Shown: positions 1 to 9,807 of the stretch, piece by piece | How positions within the stretch are numbered: the first letter of the stretch is position 1 | Layout of the letters: the number at the start of each line of letters is the position of its first letter | Notes under the pieces: generated by a model | What the model was told of the DNA's origin: nothing | Seen by the model: the letters and a program-made list of their open reading frames with translations, nothing else | Database searches by the model: none | Made by a program: the position numbers and the translations under genes | Assembly (NCBI RefSeq): GCF_034372165.1 | Contig: NZ_CP139698.1 | Span: 1,922,001-1,986,000 of the forward strand | DNA: 64,000 bases | Direction of reading: 5' to 3' | Source of the DNA: Christiangramia sp. OXR-203 | Lineage (GTDB): Bacteria; Bacteroidota; Bacteroidia; Flavobacteriales; Flavobacteriaceae

Positions 1-1592
1 GCCAAACTGCTTATGATGAAGTAGAATTGAATCTAGGGCCTTTTGAACAGATCTTTGGTGAGAACCGTGCTTTCTTTACTGAAGGAACCGAGCTATTTAA
101 CAAAGGGAGCTTATTTTATTCAAGAAGAGTTGGGAGTACTCCCATTGGTTTTAACGCTGCTCAAACCAACAGACTTGATAGCGAGGAAATTATTGAAAAT
201 CCCAGTAGAACAGATCTTATTAATGCGCTGAAGGTTTCCGGAAGGACAGACCGCGGTTTAGGTATTGGAGTTTTTAATGCAATTACCAGCGAAGCAAAAG
301 CAGTTTATCGTGACACTGTAACTGGCAAAACAAGATCCAAGATCACTGAGCCTCTTGCAAATTATAATATTGTAGTTCTGGATCAAAGGTTTAATAAAAA
401 CTCTTCTATAACGCTGATTAATACGAATGTTACACGTGACGGTAACTTTAGAGATGGTAATGTAACTGGCTTTCTATTTGACGTATATAATAAAACCAAC
501 AGTTTTAATGTGGAGGGACAGGCGAAAATGAGTAATGTCAACCTTCCTGGCCAGAATCTTACTGGTTTTGCCTCCTATTTCGCAGCACGTCGTACGAAAG
601 GAAATTTCAGGTATAGAGTTGCTCATGAGTTCGCGAACGAGACTTTCGACATTAACGACCTTGGCATCAACTTTACGAACAATTATAATAATATCTTCTG
701 GGGAACTTCCTACCAGATCTTTGAACCACAGGGTAATTTTAATAATTTTCAAATTAGTCTATACGGCCAGCACCGTAGAAGATATAAACCAGATAAGACG
801 ATCAACACTGGGATGGGCGGAGATTTCTTTGCGATGACCCGCGAACGTTTTGCGTTTGGAGGATCTCTGGATTTCAACTCAAAGTTTAGAGATTATTTTG
901 AAACCAGGGCTGTTGATACGTATGTAACCTACAAACCTTTTGCAAGTTCAAGATTTTTTATATCCTCAGATTACCGGAAGAAATTTGCAATTGACTCCAG
1001 GATCTATGTAGAAGAATATTTTGATACAGATTATGCTTATTATGGTTTAAACATTGAACCAAGATTCAGGTTTAGTGACCGGTTCAATATGGTCTATGAG
1101 TTTGATTACGGATTACAAAAAGAGCGACCTAGTTTCGTTAACAAAGTAAATGACAATATTATCTTCGGAATAAGGAATCAGAAAACCGTGGAAAATTCAA
1201 TTAGAGCTAATTATAATTTTAATACAAAACAGGGATTGAGTTTGAGCGCAAGACAATTCTGGTCCACGGCTAGTTTTGGTGACAACTCATATCTTAATTT
1301 GATTGAAGATGGTGAACTCGAGGCTACAAATTATGACACCAGTAACTTTAGAGATCCAGACGCTAATTTCAACATCTGGAATCTGGATCTAAGCTACCGC
1401 TGGCAATTTGCTCCCGGTAGTGAAGCCGTACTACTGTATAGAAATTCGATCTTTAACGAAGATAAGTTGAGTGAACTCAATTATTCAGATAGCCTGGATA
1501 ATTTATTTTCAAAGCCTGCAAGGCACAATTTAAGTCTTAGAGTCGTTTATTTTATAGATTACAATAACCTCCGAAACATATTCCGCAGTTAG
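1..1592 (+). CDS. DUF5916-type outer-membrane protein, C-terminal part
   Basis: The reading frame is already open at the left edge (frame from base 3), so the N-terminus lies outside the window and the first TTG inside it is not a real start. The visible part opens with FFTEGTELF and LFYSRR, which I recognise from DUF5916 proteins; these usually carry an N-terminal CBM9-like domain followed by a large C-terminal beta-barrel-like domain. The remaining ~500 residues alternate aromatic and polar residues, as expected of an outer-membrane barrel, and end in RNIFRS. The function of the family is unknown; outer-membrane location is inferred. The next gene follows on the same strand after 51 bases. 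Confidence 0.8.
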   Translation, partial: QTAYDEVELNLGPFEQIFGENRAFFTEGTELFNKGSLFYSRRVGSTPIGFNAAQTNRLDSEEIIENPSRTDLINALKVSGRTDRGLGIGVFNAITSEAKAVYRDTVTGKTRSKITEPLANYNIVVLDQRFNKNSSITLINTNVTRDGNFRDGNVTGFLFDVYNKTNSFNVEGQAKMSNVNLPGQNLTGFASYFAARRTKGNFRYRVAHEFANETFDINDLGINFTNNYNNIFWGTSYQIFEPQGNFNNFQISLYGQHRRRYKPDKTINTGMGGDFFAMTRERFAFGGSLDFNSKFRDYFETRAVDTYVTYKPFASSRFFISSDYRKKFAIDSRIYVEEYFDTDYAYYGLNIEPRFRFSDRFNMVYEFDYGLQKERPSFVNKVNDNIIFGIRNQKTVENSIRANYNFNTKQGLSLSARQFWSTASFGDNSYLNLIEDGELEATNYDTSNFRDPDANFNIWNLDLSYRWQFAPGSEAVLLYRNSIFNEDKLSELNYSDSLDNLFSKPARHNLSLRVVYFIDYNNLRNIFRS

Positions 1593-1643
1593 CTTGGGGA
1601 ATGCTTGCAATTTGGCTAATTTCGGAATGTCTATTTCGCATTC

Positions 1644-2324
1644 ATGATAATCGCAAAGAACATACATAAATATTACGGGGATCTGCACGTATTGAAGTCG
1701 GTAGACCTGCATATCAAGAAGAAAGAAATCGTTTCGATCGTTGGAGCTTCAGGTGCGGGAAAAACGACTTTATTACAAATTCTGGGTACTCTGGACAAAC
1801 CAGGAAAGGATAAAAATTCAGAACTGCTCATCAACGGAACTGATATCTACGGACTCAAGTCCAGAGAACTTTCTAAATTTCGAAATAAGCATATAGGATT
1901 TATTTTTCAGTTTCACCAGTTGCTTCCAGAGTTTACAGCATTGGAAAATATCTGTATTCCGGCGTTTATCCATAAAACTCCGAAAAAGGAAGCTGAAGCT
2001 CGCGCTATGGAATTACTTCAATTTCTTGGTCTAAAAAACAGGGCTTCTCATAAGCCTGGAGAACTTAGTGGTGGAGAACAACAGAGAATAGCGGTAGCCA
2101 GAAGTCTTATTAATAATCCTGCCGTGATCTTTGCAGATGAACCTTCAGGAAACCTGGATTCTGAATCGGCTGAGAACCTTCACCAATTATTTTTCAGACT
2201 CAGGGATGAATTTGATCAAACTTTTGTGATCGTTACGCATAATGAGGAACTGGCAAACATGGCCGACAGAAAACTTACGATGGTAGACGGAAAGATTGCT
2301 CCTGAAATAAAAACCAGTATTTGA
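1644..2324 (+). CDS. lolD: ABC transporter ATP-binding protein, LolD-like
   Basis: This 226-residue protein is a complete ABC ATPase of the LolD/MacB class, which powers release of lipoproteins from the inner membrane or a related export step. It shows the Walker [10 protein letters not shown], the Q-loop region [14 protein letters not shown], the signature LSGGEQQR, the Walker B VIFADEP followed by SGNLD, and the H-loop VTHN. The [15 protein letters not shown] stretch and the length are typical of LolD. The permease partner LolC/E is not next to it, which is common in Bacteroidota. Its stop overlaps the start of the next gene by four bases. LolD is likely, but other exporters of this class cannot be excluded. 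Confidence 0.85.
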   Translation: MIIAKNIHKYYGDLHVLKSVDLHIKKKEIVSIVGASGAGKTTLLQILGTLDKPGKDKNSELLINGTDIYGLKSRELSKFRNKHIGFIFQFHQLLPEFTALENICIPAFIHKTPKKEAEARAMELLQFLGLKNRASHKPGELSGGEQQRIAVARSLINNPAVIFADEPSGNLDSESAENLHQLFFRLRDEFDQTFVIVTHNEELANMADRKLTMVDGKIAPEIKTSI

Positions 2325-3091
2325 AGAAAGCAGATTTAAAGGAATTTCTTGATTTCAAAACGGCTCAGTATAACACAACTGCATTTATTGCTGAAGATCC
2401 GGTTAGCATTCCGCATCTATTTCAGAAGAAGGAAGATATTGAAATTTCGGGTTTCCTGGCAGCGACTATCGCCTGGGGAAACCGCAAAAGCATTTTGAAA
2501 AATGCCAACCAGATGATGGCGTTAATGGATCATTCTCCGCATGATTTTATTTTGAATCATTCAGATAAAGACCTTGATAGATTTGAAGGTTTTGTTCATC
2601 GTACTTTTAATGCGAATGATCTTAAGTATTTTTTAAAAGCACTTAGGAATATTTATCTACATCACGGCGGACTTGAGGATATTTTTGTTAAATATCAGAC
2701 TGAAACCCATCTTCAGAATGCAATTCATGAATTAAAAAAGATCTTTTTTGAACTAGCTCACCAGGTAAGAACAGAAAAACACGTGAGTGATCCACTCAAA
2801 AATTCAGCAGCAAAAAGGATTAATATGTATTTACGCTGGATGATCAGGAAAGATAACCATGGAGTGGATTTTGGAATATGGGAAACGATTTCTGCCGCTA
2901 AACTAAGCTGTCCTTTAGACGTTCATTCTGGTAACATTGCAAGGAAACTCGGAATTTTGCATAGGAAAGCGAACGATGCTAAGGCAGTAAAAGAGCTCGA
3001 TTGGGAATTGAGAAAAATGGATCCTTTAGATCCCGTTAAATATGATTTTGCACTCTTTGGTTTGGGTGTTTACGAAAAAGATCAGTTTTAG
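2321..3091 (+). CDS. TIGR02757 (DUF2400) family protein
   Basis: This 256-residue protein matches the TIGR02757/DUF2400 family, whose function is unknown. Recognisable parts are the N-terminal [13 protein letters not shown], the [12 protein letters not shown] stretch, the central RWMIRKD and the [13 protein letters not shown] segment. The start is a TTG that overlaps the LolD stop (TTGA); no ATG lies near enough upstream, and family members begin at this point, so translational coupling to lolD is likely. I see no signal peptide or membrane segment, so it is probably cytosolic. Confidence 0.8.
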   Translation: MKKADLKEFLDFKTAQYNTTAFIAEDPVSIPHLFQKKEDIEISGFLAATIAWGNRKSILKNANQMMALMDHSPHDFILNHSDKDLDRFEGFVHRTFNANDLKYFLKALRNIYLHHGGLEDIFVKYQTETHLQNAIHELKKIFFELAHQVRTEKHVSDPLKNSAAKRINMYLRWMIRKDNHGVDFGIWETISAAKLSCPLDVHSGNIARKLGILHRKANDAKAVKELDWELRKMDPLDPVKYDFALFGLGVYEKDQF

Positions 3092-3147
3092 TATTTTTAA
3101 CATCAGTATTTTTATCTTTATTTGAACACTAAAAAAAGGTTGCTTAT

Positions 3148-4365
3148 ATGATAACTCCGGAAAAGCCCGTTAATGAACTTCAAAGACTTGAGTCTCTACG
3201 AGAACTTAATATTATGGATACTCTTCCGGAAGAGGCATATGATAATATTACCAGGCTGGCCAGTTATATTTGTAAAACTCCCATCGCGGTTGTAAATATG
3301 ATCGATGCCGACCGCAATTTTTTTAAATCCAGTTATGGAACAGATCTGAAAGGCTCAGCACGAGATGTTTCATTCTGTGGTCATACAATTACAGATCCTG
3401 AAAATCTATTGGAAGTTCCCGATGCGACGAAAGATAATCGCTTTTTTGATAATCCCTTCGTTACTGCAGATACGCCTATTAATTACTACGCAGGTATCTC
3501 TCTACTGGATACTAAGGGTTACCCTATGGGGACGCTTTGTGTTTATGATTCCAAAGAACATCATTTGGATGAAGAACAAAAAATGGCATTAAAATCACTT
3601 GGAAAGCAGGTCGAACTTTTGCTAGAGACACGTAGAGCCAATAGTGTATTGGAAAAGATGAAAGAAGAGCTTGATGAAAGCTATAAAGTGTTGCAACAAT
3701 TTGCGAGTACTGTATCCCATGATCTTAAGATGCCTCTTGCAAACATGATCATTACTGCAGATGTGCTAAAAGCCAAATATGCTGTAAAATTAGGCGAAGA
3801 AGGAGCAAAATATATATCATATCTAAAAGATTCCGGGCTTACTCTAAGTGAATACATTAATGGTTTGCTAGACCATTATTCCAATGAACACCAAGGTGAC
3901 AGTAGTATAAAAGAATTCTTTTTGAACGATATGCTGGAAGACATCATAGATCTTCTCCAAATCGCAGACAACTGTGAGATCAATCTACCAGATAATAATT
4001 TATTAATAGATGGAAATGCCTCAGCTATCGGGCAGATTTTTATGAATTTAATTAATAATAGTCTTAAGTACAATGATCGCGAAAAAATAGTGATAGACAT
4101 TGATTGTACTGAAAATGAGCACTTCTTCAATTTCAAAATCAGTGATAATGGGATAGGTATCGCCCAGGAACAGCAGTCTAAGATCTTTGATCTTTTTACT
4201 ACGGTTGCGAAACAGGATCGAAGAGGTAAGAAAGGTCATGGAATTGGACTTTCCACAGTTAAAAAGTTGGTAAACAGTCTTGGAGGTACTATTACGCTTA
4301 ATTCTGAAGAGAATAGAGGTACTGTATTCGAGTTCAGTGTATTAAGACATAATATCCCGGTTTAA
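3148..4365 (+). CDS. GAF-domain sensor histidine kinase
   Basis: This 405-residue soluble sensor kinase has an N-terminal GAF domain (about residues 20-160, with the common VVNMIDADRNFFKS and VSFCGHTI stretches), a short coiled coil, a HisKA dimerisation segment with the phospho-acceptor His191 in the SHDLKMPL H-box, and a HATPase domain with N-box NLINNSLKYN, G1 box DNGIGIA and G2 box GHGIGLSTVKKL. No membrane segment is visible and no response regulator lies next to it. A paralogue of the same layout follows immediately. The ligand of the GAF domain cannot be read from sequence. Confidence 0.88.
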   Translation: MITPEKPVNELQRLESLRELNIMDTLPEEAYDNITRLASYICKTPIAVVNMIDADRNFFKSSYGTDLKGSARDVSFCGHTITDPENLLEVPDATKDNRFFDNPFVTADTPINYYAGISLLDTKGYPMGTLCVYDSKEHHLDEEQKMALKSLGKQVELLLETRRANSVLEKMKEELDESYKVLQQFASTVSHDLKMPLANMIITADVLKAKYAVKLGEEGAKYISYLKDSGLTLSEYINGLLDHYSNEHQGDSSIKEFFLNDMLEDIIDLLQIADNCEINLPDNNLLIDGNASAIGQIFMNLINNSLKYNDREKIVIDIDCTENEHFFNFKISDNGIGIAQEQQSKIFDLFTTVAKQDRRGKKGHGIGLSTVKKLVNSLGGTITLNSEENRGTVFEFSVLRHNIPV

Positions 4366-4379
4366 GTTTTTATTCTGAA

Positions 4380-4405
4380 AAAGTTATTTAAATTTAAATA
4401 ACTTT
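4380..4405. repeat. 26-bp perfect AT-rich palindrome between kinase genes
   Basis: Thirteen bases are followed at once by their exact reverse complement, centred on TTTAAATTTAAA. It lies 15 bases after the stop of the first kinase gene and about 22 before the start of the second. It could be an operator or a weak terminator hairpin; there is no clear T-run after it. Confidence 0.7.
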
Positions 4406-4426
4406 AAATCAAGAATATAAGGGGAA

Positions 4427-5629
4427 ATGCAGAAAAATTCAGGCACTTTTAATGAGAAATTAAGGCGGGCCGCGTTAAAGGAATATAAAATTGTGAACAC
4501 TGGACCAGATGAAGATTATGATAATCTTACTTTCCTGGCTACAGTTGCCTGCGAGGTATCCGTCGCTAAAATTAATATTGTCGATCGGGATCGTATCTGG
4601 AACAAATCTGTTCATGGCGCTGAAATAACTGAAATCGATCGAGAAAATTCTTTTTGTGATCTTACGATCAAAAGTAAAACTCCTATTCTCTGTCTCAAAC
4701 GCTCTGAAGATCCCGAAATTTTTGAGTCAGCTACAGGAATGTATGCTACTGAGTATAGTTTTTACGCTGGTGTCCCATTATATAATCCCGATGGTCACGC
4801 CATAGCGGTATTCTGTATTTTTGATACTTTCGAAAAAGAGCTTAGTTCCATGCAGGAAAAAGCTTTGCTAGCCTTGTCAAAACAGGCTTTAAAGTTATTT
4901 GAATCCAGAAAGCAGAAACAGAAACTTTTTACTGTTCAGAACAAACTGGAAGAAAAATATAGGGAATTAGAAAAATTCGCGAGTCTTGTTTCTCACGATC
5001 TAAAGTCTCCCCTTGCAAATATCATTTCCCTAAGTGAATTACTTAAAGACGAGAATAAGGAGAAATTTGATGAAGAGACGAACCAATACCTGCAGTTTCT
5101 GGTCGAAGCCTCGTATTCTCTACGGAATTATATTGATGGTATTTTAAGTTTTTATCGCAGTGACCATGTCATTAAAAAAGAAGCTTCAAATATAAACTTA
5201 GGCAAGCTCTTAAAGCCTATCGTAGATCTTTATACGGTTTCCAACAATATTGAGATCAGCTATCCTGAAGATATTGAGTTGACTGCGGTGAACAAAGCAG
5301 CACTCACTCAGGTGTTTATGAACTTAATCAGTAATGCACTTAAATATAATGATAAGGATATAAGAAAAGTCAGGATCGAATTTACTGCGGAAGAAGAATT
5401 TTACTTCTTTGAAGTTATAGACAATGGAAAGGGAATTCCTGCGGAAAGATTTGATAAGATCTTTGAGTTATTTGCAACACTGGATACCGCCGACCGTGAT
5501 GGTAACGTAGGAAGTGGAATTGGGCTCGCCACCGTAAAAAAACTGGTTGAATCCATGCATGGGAAAGTAAGTATTTCTTCTACTGAAGGTGAGGGAAGTA
5601 ATTTTAAATTTAGCGTTCCCAGGCACTAA
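4427..5629 (+). CDS. GAF-domain sensor histidine kinase, paralogue
   Basis: This 400-residue protein has the same layout as the preceding gene: a GAF domain (about residues 25-165), a charged linker, a HisKA H-box with His190 in SHDLKSPL, and a HATPase domain with NLISNALKYN, DNGKGIP and GSGIGLATVKKL. The GAF part has diverged from its neighbour (for example DIVDRD-like VDRDRIWNKS in place of DADRNFFKS), while the kinase core is closely similar, which suggests an old tandem duplication with a changed input. It is predicted to be cytosolic. Its response regulator is not in view. Confidence 0.88.
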   Translation: MQKNSGTFNEKLRRAALKEYKIVNTGPDEDYDNLTFLATVACEVSVAKINIVDRDRIWNKSVHGAEITEIDRENSFCDLTIKSKTPILCLKRSEDPEIFESATGMYATEYSFYAGVPLYNPDGHAIAVFCIFDTFEKELSSMQEKALLALSKQALKLFESRKQKQKLFTVQNKLEEKYRELEKFASLVSHDLKSPLANIISLSELLKDENKEKFDEETNQYLQFLVEASYSLRNYIDGILSFYRSDHVIKKEASNINLGKLLKPIVDLYTVSNNIEISYPEDIELTAVNKAALTQVFMNLISNALKYNDKDIRKVRIEFTAEEEFYFFEVIDNGKGIPAERFDKIFELFATLDTADRDGNVGSGIGLATVKKLVESMHGKVSISSTEGEGSNFKFSVPRH

Positions 5630-5673
5630 AACTTCTGAGTGTTTAGCTATATTTGAGAAACAGCCTCGTTTCT

Positions 5674-7575
5674 ATGCAATTTGAACATCCGGAATTACTG
5701 TATGCATTGTTTTTGCTCATAATTCCTATTCTGGTTCATCTTTTCAAACTACGCAGATTTCAGAAAGAAGACTTCACCAACGTAAAATTTTTGAAACGTG
5801 TCGTGCAGCAAACACGCCAAAGCTCTCAACTCAAGAAATTTTTGGTTCTTTTCTCAAGATTGTCTCTGCTAGGTTTTCTAATACTTGCGTTTGCCAAACC
5901 CTATTTTCCCGCAAAATCTGAAACTTCAACTAAAGATTTGATCATTTACCTCGACAATTCTTACAGTTTGCAATTAAAGAAACAAGGTGACGAACTCCTG
6001 GAAATAGCCAGAAACGAACTTCTTGAAAATATCGATGCCACATTTGAATATAGCCTGATCACCAATGATGCTGTACATTCTCAAAAGTCTGGTGATGAAT
6101 TAAGAGAGATACTTCAGCAAATTAAATATTCCTCCAGACAACTGGATCTAAAAAGTGTTCTGCTGAAATCCCTGCAGCTGCGTAAAATTGATTCTTCAAA
6201 TCTGGTTCTTATTTCTGATTTCCAGGAAAGTTTTCTCGGTCAAACTGAATTAGATATTTCTGATTATAATATTTCAAGCATAAAACTAACCCCTGAAAGT
6301 ACCCAGAATTTACAGATCGATTCTCTTTATTTACTAAATTCAAATGCAGGAATTCTTGAGTTCGAAGTTCTATTATCTGGAAGTTCACTAAAGGAGGGAA
6401 TAATTATTTCCTTGTATGATGGTGATCAACTTTTGAGCAGGAAAACAATTGATGCCGACATTACCAATGCAAAAACCATTTTTTCAATACCATCACAAAG
6501 CATATCTAACGGAAGAGTTGTTATAGATGATGAGGGGCTGGAATATGATGATATCGTCTACTTCAGTATTTCTGAACAAACCCCAATCAATGTTCTGGCT
6601 ATTTCTGAAGGTGATTCAAATTTTCTACAAAGATTATATACAAAACCTGAATTTAATCTAAAAATAAGCCAACCGAATGGAGTTGAATACAACGATATCC
6701 AGCAAGCCAGTTTGATCATTTTAAATGAAGTGAGTAGGTTAAGTGATGCAAACCTTAATAATATACGACAGCGTTCAATCAAAGGGTCCAGTGTTCTATT
6801 TATTCCAAATTCAAAAAACAGAAATGAGTTAATTCGGTTTTCAGAAAAATTTCAATTGGGATTTAAACCTGAATGGATCGAGGGCGATAAACTCATTACT
6901 ACTATTAACTTTGACCATCCGCTGTTAGAAAATGTATTCCAGAAGAGGATTCAAAATTTCGAGTATCCCCGTGTTGCGGGATATTTCAGTAACATCTCCG
7001 GTAACAGCATCCTTGATTTCCAGAGTAATGATCCTTTTCTCCTATCCAAATCCAATATCTATATTTTTACGGCACCATTAAACGAGCAAATATCAAATTT
7101 TCAGAATTCGCCACTAATCGTACCTGTTTTATATCAGATAGGACTGCAGAGCCTCCCTCCTGCTCAACTTTATTATCAGACTTCAAAAGTTGAAGAAATA
7201 TCTATACCGGCAAGAACCGAAGAGGATCATGTGCTTCATCTCACCCGGGATAAACTGGATTTTATACCGCAACAGCAGAGATTTGCAGACCGGGTTTCCA
7301 TCAAAGTTGGTGCAGAAGAATTGAATGCCGGAAATTATAGGATTGAGAGCCGGGATAAGACATTCGCAAACTTGAGTTTCAACGCACCAAGAAACGAAAG
7401 TGAGCTCGAATACTTAGATCCAGAGATATTTTCATTCCAGAATCATGAATCTATAGCAGAATATTTTTCCGAAGTAAAAGCAGGAAACGAAAGCAGCTCG
7501 CTTTGGAAATGGTTTATTATTTTTGCGTTCATATTTCTGGCAATAGAAATGCTATTATTAAAACTTCTGAAATGA
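5674..7575 (+). CDS. BatA-domain membrane protein
   Basis: I place the start at the ATG at 5674 (633 residues), because the protein then opens with the standard BatA N-terminus MQFEHPELLYALFLL; a TTG 21 bases upstream would only add a short unconserved tail. The protein has one or two N-terminal membrane segments around residues 8-26 and 55-75, then a long periplasmic von Willebrand-like part (DLIIYLDNSYSL), and a C-terminal membrane anchor at the very end (WFIIFAFIFLAIEMLLLKLL). BatA/BatB-type proteins are linked to aerotolerance and envelope stress, but their exact role is unsettled. The stop overlaps the start of the next gene (ATGA), so the two are probably co-translated. Confidence 0.82.
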   Translation: MQFEHPELLYALFLLIIPILVHLFKLRRFQKEDFTNVKFLKRVVQQTRQSSQLKKFLVLFSRLSLLGFLILAFAKPYFPAKSETSTKDLIIYLDNSYSLQLKKQGDELLEIARNELLENIDATFEYSLITNDAVHSQKSGDELREILQQIKYSSRQLDLKSVLLKSLQLRKIDSSNLVLISDFQESFLGQTELDISDYNISSIKLTPESTQNLQIDSLYLLNSNAGILEFEVLLSGSSLKEGIIISLYDGDQLLSRKTIDADITNAKTIFSIPSQSISNGRVVIDDEGLEYDDIVYFSISEQTPINVLAISEGDSNFLQRLYTKPEFNLKISQPNGVEYNDIQQASLIILNEVSRLSDANLNNIRQRSIKGSSVLFIPNSKNRNELIRFSEKFQLGFKPEWIEGDKLITTINFDHPLLENVFQKRIQNFEYPRVAGYFSNISGNSILDFQSNDPFLLSKSNIYIFTAPLNEQISNFQNSPLIVPVLYQIGLQSLPPAQLYYQTSKVEEISIPARTEEDHVLHLTRDKLDFIPQQQRFADRVSIKVGAEELNAGNYRIESRDKTFANLSFNAPRNESELEYLDPEIFSFQNHESIAEYFSEVKAGNESSSLWKWFIIFAFIFLAIEMLLLKLLK

Positions 7576-8825
7576 AATTACTTCTAAAAGCGGTTACAAT
7601 TATTGATGAATCTTCGCCTCTAAACGGGCAAACGACCGACATTTATATCGAGAATGGAGTAATTACTGAAATTGAGAAGGATATACTAAAGGAGGATGTA
7701 AAACATGTAGAGATCGAAGGTTTGCATGTATCCAGAGGATGGTTTGATAGTAGTGTTTGCTTTGGAGAACCCGGTTATGAAGAAAGGGAAACCATAGAAA
7801 ACGGACTTGAAGTTGCTGGAAGCTCAGGATTCACAGGCGTTGCTCTAAATCCTTATACCAATCCTGTACTTGACCATAGCGGTTCCATATCTGCGGTAAA
7901 ATCTAAAAGTTCGGGACATCCAGTAAATCTTTATCCTATTGGTGCACTTACCATTAAAAGTGAAGGTGTAGATCTGGCTGAATTGCTGGATATGCAACAG
8001 GCCGGTGCAATTAGCTTTGGAGATTATAAATCACCCTTAAAAAATCCCAATCTTCTTAAAATCGCCTTGCAGTATGCACATGATTTTGACGCTTTAATCC
8101 AAAGTTATCCGCAGGAAAATCGAATTGCGACCAATGGTATGGTGAACGAGCATGTGAATAGTACTGCCCTGGGCCTTAAAGGAATCCCCAATCTAGCTGA
8201 AGAACTGCAAATCACTCGCGATCTTTACATTCTCGAATATACCGGTGGAAAACTACATATTCCCACAATTTCAACGGCAAAGTCGGTTACACTTATAAGA
8301 GAAGCGAAGAAGAAAGGCCTTGACGTATCCTGCAGCGTGGCGATTCATAATCTGCTTCTTACAGACAAAATGCTGGCAAGCTTCGATGCTAATGCAAAGG
8401 TTTTACCTCCATTACGCACCCAAATAGACAATGAGGCACTGATACAGGGATTAAAAGACGGCACTATAGATATGGTTACTACAGACCACAATCCAATAGA
8501 TGTGGAAAATAAAAAAGTAGAATTTGATAATGCATTGTATGGAAGTATTGGTCTTGAATCGGCCTTTGGCGCCCTGCAAACAATATTTACTACTGAAGAA
8601 ACCATTAAGTTTCTAACTTCGGGATTAGACCGTTTTAAGCTGGAAACAACGCCATTCGAAGAAGGTAGTCCTGCCAATCTTAGCCTATTCCTGCCAGATG
8701 TAAACTATACCTTTGCAAAGAACGATATTCTATCTACTTCTAAAAACAGCATCTTTCTGGATAGTCAATTAAAGGGAAAAGCTGTTGGAGTAGTGAACAA
8801 TGCGGGATTAATTTTAAGATCATAA
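7572..8825 (+). CDS. Dihydroorotase-like protein lacking metal ligands
   Basis: This is an amidohydrolase of the dihydroorotase family, 417 residues when started at ATG 7572, which overlaps the upstream stop; a longer frame from 7503 runs inside the BatA gene and is rejected. The usual D-x-H-x-H metal site is D59-S-S-V-C63, the substrate Arg two residues later is Gly65, and the LHIPTIST segment lacks the second His of the usual motif, while the TDHNP motif (Asp305-His306) is kept. I recall the same degenerate form in other Flavobacteriaceae beside BatA genes. It is therefore unlikely to be an active PyrC; a structural or regulatory role is possible but unproven. Confidence 0.8.
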   Translation: MKLLLKAVTIIDESSPLNGQTTDIYIENGVITEIEKDILKEDVKHVEIEGLHVSRGWFDSSVCFGEPGYEERETIENGLEVAGSSGFTGVALNPYTNPVLDHSGSISAVKSKSSGHPVNLYPIGALTIKSEGVDLAELLDMQQAGAISFGDYKSPLKNPNLLKIALQYAHDFDALIQSYPQENRIATNGMVNEHVNSTALGLKGIPNLAEELQITRDLYILEYTGGKLHIPTISTAKSVTLIREAKKKGLDVSCSVAIHNLLLTDKMLASFDANAKVLPPLRTQIDNEALIQGLKDGTIDMVTTDHNPIDVENKKVEFDNALYGSIGLESAFGALQTIFTTEETIKFLTSGLDRFKLETTPFEEGSPANLSLFLPDVNYTFAKNDILSTSKNSIFLDSQLKGKAVGVVNNAGLILRS

Positions 8826-8827
8826 TT

Positions 8828-9151
8828 ATGAATACCGAAGGTAACGCAAAGAGCAGTGCCATTATCTCTTATATCACCATTGTAGGAACCATCATTGCCT
8901 ATTTCATGAATATGGAAGAGAAGAGTGAATTTGCTAGTTTTCATATAAGGCAGGCATTTGGTATCAATATCACCTTTTACCTCATTGGAGCTTTAATGGG
9001 GTTGTTTGACCAGGTGTTTATCATAGGAGCCTTCTACCTTTTTTTCATAGTGCTTTGGGGCTACGGAATTATTACAGCAATACAGGGTCAAACCAAGGAA
9101 GTGCCTATTCTTGGTGCCTTATTTCAGAAATTTTTAAGTACAGTTAAGTAA
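8828..9151 (+). CDS. Small membrane protein, DUF4870/Tic20-like
   Basis: This 107-residue protein has three hydrophobic segments (about 10-27, 43-60 and 62-85) and the layout of DUF4870/Tic20-like proteins: AIISYI near the N-terminus, FHIRQAFGI in the middle and a GYGIITAIQG stretch after the last helix. The family is an inner-membrane family of unknown function. It starts two bases after the dihydroorotase-like gene and its stop overlaps the next start, so it belongs to the same operon. Confidence 0.72.
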   Translation: MNTEGNAKSSAIISYITIVGTIIAYFMNMEEKSEFASFHIRQAFGINITFYLIGALMGLFDQVFIIGAFYLFFIVLWGYGIITAIQGQTKEVPILGALFQKFLSTVK

Positions 9152-9807
9152 TGCAAGAAAATTTTGTTCTAGATCATATTATAAGAAAACCTAAAGTAAG
9201 CGTTGAAAATGCGCCTGCACTTATTCTTTTACATGGCTACGGAAGCGATGAAAACGATCTGTTTTCTTTCGCTGATGAAATGCCAGAAGAATTATTTATC
9301 ATTTCAGCTAAAGCGCCTTATCCAATGCAACCATATGGTAATGCTTGGTATGCTATTCACTTTGATAATGAAAACGGAAAGTTTAGTGATGATATACAGG
9401 CTATTAAGTCAAGAGATACGATCACTACTTTTATTGATCAGGTGATCGAGAACTACCCTGTAGATGCGTCGAAGATCAATTTATTAGGTTTTAGCCAGGG
9501 AAGTATTCTAAGTTATGCTGTGGCATTAACCTATCCGGAAAAAGTCGATAATGTAATTGCTCTTAGCGGTTATATTAATAAAGAAATATTTGGGCAGGAT
9601 TACCTTAAGAATGATCTTAGTCAGCTATCTTTTTACTGCTCACATGGATCTGCAGATCAGGTGATTCCGGTAGACTGGGCTCGCAGAACAAAACCATTCT
9701 TGGAAAATCTTGGCGTAGATTTTACTTATTCTGAATTTCCTGTCGGACATGGGGTTGCTCCTCAGAATTTCTTTGAACTAAAGGAATGGCTTAAGAAAAA
9801 ACTCTAA
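9151..9807 (+). CDS. Alpha/beta hydrolase, carboxylesterase/phospholipase family
   Basis: This 218-residue esterase belongs to the small carboxylesterase (YpfH/EstB) family. It shows the oxyanion region LLHGYGSDENDL, the nucleophile elbow GFSQGS, an acid residue in HGSADQVIPVDWAR and the catalytic His in PVGHGVAP, so the triad is intact. No signal peptide is visible, so it is probably cytosolic. It is the last gene of the plus-strand run from 5674; its end overlaps by four bases the end of the convergent minus-strand gene. The natural substrate is unknown. Confidence 0.85.
   Translation: MQENFVLDHIIRKPKVSVENAPALILLHGYGSDENDLFSFADEMPEELFIISAKAPYPMQPYGNAWYAIHFDNENGKFSDDIQAIKSRDTITTFIDQVIENYPVDASKINLLGFSQGSILSYAVALTYPEKVDNVIALSGYINKEIFGQDYLKNDLSQLSFYCSHGSADQVIPVDWARRTKPFLENLGVDFTYSEFPVGHGVAPQNFFELKEWLKKKL

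Noticed and set aside
7503-7571. N-terminal extension of the dihydroorotase-like gene
   Set aside because: It overlaps the BatA-domain gene in another frame and is unlike the family N-terminus; ATG 7572 in an ATGA overlap fits better.
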